From assembly GCA_022798855.1 (NCBI GenBank), contig JAAWNI010000010.1:1-22791 (forward strand): a stretch of DNA of 22,791 nucleotides, given 5' to 3'. Position 1 is the first letter of the stretch. The number at the start of each line of letters is the position of its first letter. Made by a program: the position numbers and the translations under genes. The stretch comes from Lawsonibacter sp. Lineage in GTDB: Bacteria; Bacillota; Clostridia; Oscillospirales; Oscillospiraceae. The notes under the pieces were generated by a model, which was not told the origin of the DNA, ran no database searches, and was given only the letters and a program-made list of their open reading frames with translations. Below, in pieces: positions 22,020 to 22,791 of the stretch.

Positions 22020-22791
22020 TTATTTCCCCATAGCCCGGTGAAGGAAGGTGGCAATCTGCCCGCAGGTACAGGTAGAGTTGGGAGAGAAGTTGCTGCCTCC
22101 TGTGCCGCTGGTAATCTTCTGCTCCACGGCCCAAGCCATAGCTTGCGCATAGTCCGCGCTGGCGGGAACATCGTTAAACTTTCCATTGTAGGAAGCCGCC
22201 GGACTTCCCGCCGCTTTCCACATATATTCCATCGTCATGGCGCGGGTGCAGTCTGTATTTGCGTCGAAGGTGGAGCTGGACACCAAGCCCTTTTCAGCGG
22301 CCCACAGAGCCGCTTTATAAAATAATCGGTAGTCCTAATATCGGTGAAAGGATTCGCTGCTGTCGGATCCGGTGAGCCGTTAGCGCGCCACAGGAAGGCC
22401 AAAATCTGTGCCTTGCTGCAAGTTGCGTCGGGGGAGAATGTGGTCTTGCTGGTGCCGCTGGTGATGTCCCTTTCAACCGCCCATTGTACTGCGTCCGCGA
22501 AGTAGTCATTGGGTGTTACATCGGTGAAAGAAAATTTCGGAACCTCTGTTGGAGCAGGTTTAGAACTGGAATCAGGTTGTTTAAAATTGTAGTGAATGAC
22601 GGCTTTTTTAGGGATAGCAGTATCATGCACATGGAAAACATCTTCATTTACAATTTTGATTGCAGACCATTGCGTTTCAGAGCCGCCATAGTAAATATCT
22701 TTCAGGCTGTCACACTCCCCAAACGCCCCATTTTGAAGTTCACAGTATAGGAATATACACCATCTTTTGGTTGTCGAACGACGACTTCTTG
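22020..22791 (-). pseudogene. SLH-domain surface protein, C-terminal part, apparently frameshifted (5' end outside window)
   Basis: The minus strand encodes an LRR_5-like stretch (NGAFGECDSLKDIYYGG, ETQWSAIKIVNE, AVIHYNF) followed by three SLH domains: FTDVTPNDYFADAVQWAVER, then FTDIRTTDYF...VSSSTFDANTDCTRAM, then FNDVPASADYAQAMAWAVEQ, ending FLHRAMGK. In the second SLH the frame shifts at an A4 run (22319-22322, T4 on the coding strand). One added base restores DYFYKAALWAAEKGLVSSS, the expected sequence. A second probable shift lies at a T4 run (22731-22734). Both are single-base losses in short homopolymers, so sequencing error is a real alternative to a true pseudogene. The domain order matches the C-terminal part of the zincin protein at 7922-9448, so the two are paralogues. 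The N-terminal half, and hence its function, is outside the window. Confidence 0.8.

Overview
The window looks like chromosomal DNA from a GC-rich, anaerobic Clostridia member, most plausibly Oscillospiraceae (Flavonifractor / Pseudoflavonifractor / Lawsonibacter-like). This is an inference from strong AGGAGG-type ribosome binding sites, triple C-terminal SLH domains of the type common in that group, a TRAP-linked sugar-acid operon, tandem Spo0A-like boxes, and GC-rich palindromic intergenic repeats. No rRNA, tRNA, CRISPR array, insertion sequence or prophage gene is visible.

Layout. (1) Positions 1-1510: the 3' end of a LacI-type regulator, a 41-residue stump of a radical-SAM (sulfatase-maturase-like) gene, and a TSUP-family anion exporter, closed by a strong bidirectional terminator. 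(2) 1540-5760, minus strand: a large soluble hybrid sensor kinase (GAF-PAS-PAS-HisKA-HATPase-REC) and, upstream of it, a smaller PAS/HATPase protein with no visible phosphoacceptor histidine. Two TGTCGA(A/G) boxes one helical turn apart sit just upstream of the smaller gene's predicted promoter. (3) 5890-7012: the glycolytic gene gap with its own promoter and terminator. (4) 7030-9590: a palindromic repeat, an XRE regulator with inverted repeats in its promoter region, a second structured repeat, and a secreted SLH protein carrying an HEFLH zincin motif. (5) 9686-11381: a decaying segment with a twice-frameshifted M20 amidohydrolase, an in-frame reading stretch beyond its stop, and a facing gene remnant. 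(6) 11531-21980: a GntR/FCD regulator divergent from an eight-gene sugar-acid operon. (7) 22020-22791: the C-terminus of a second SLH protein, frameshifted and cut by the window edge.

The main system is region 6. Gene order is Zn-alcohol dehydrogenase, TRAP DctP-DctQ-DctM, tagaturonate reductase (uxaB), altronate dehydratase (uxaA), KDPG aldolase fused to a VOC domain, and 2-keto-3-deoxygluconate kinase (kdgK). No uronate isomerase is present. The first enzyme instead resembles E. coli LgoD (L-galactonate 5-dehydrogenase). The simplest reading is an L-galactonate route: TRAP import, oxidation to tagaturonate, reduction to altronate, dehydration to KDG, phosphorylation to KDPG, and cleavage to pyruvate and glyceraldehyde-3-phosphate. 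The last product is the substrate of the gap enzyme encoded upstream. A canonical -35/-10 promoter followed by an inverted repeat around CTTGTATCCAA lies between the GntR gene and the operon and is the likely control point.
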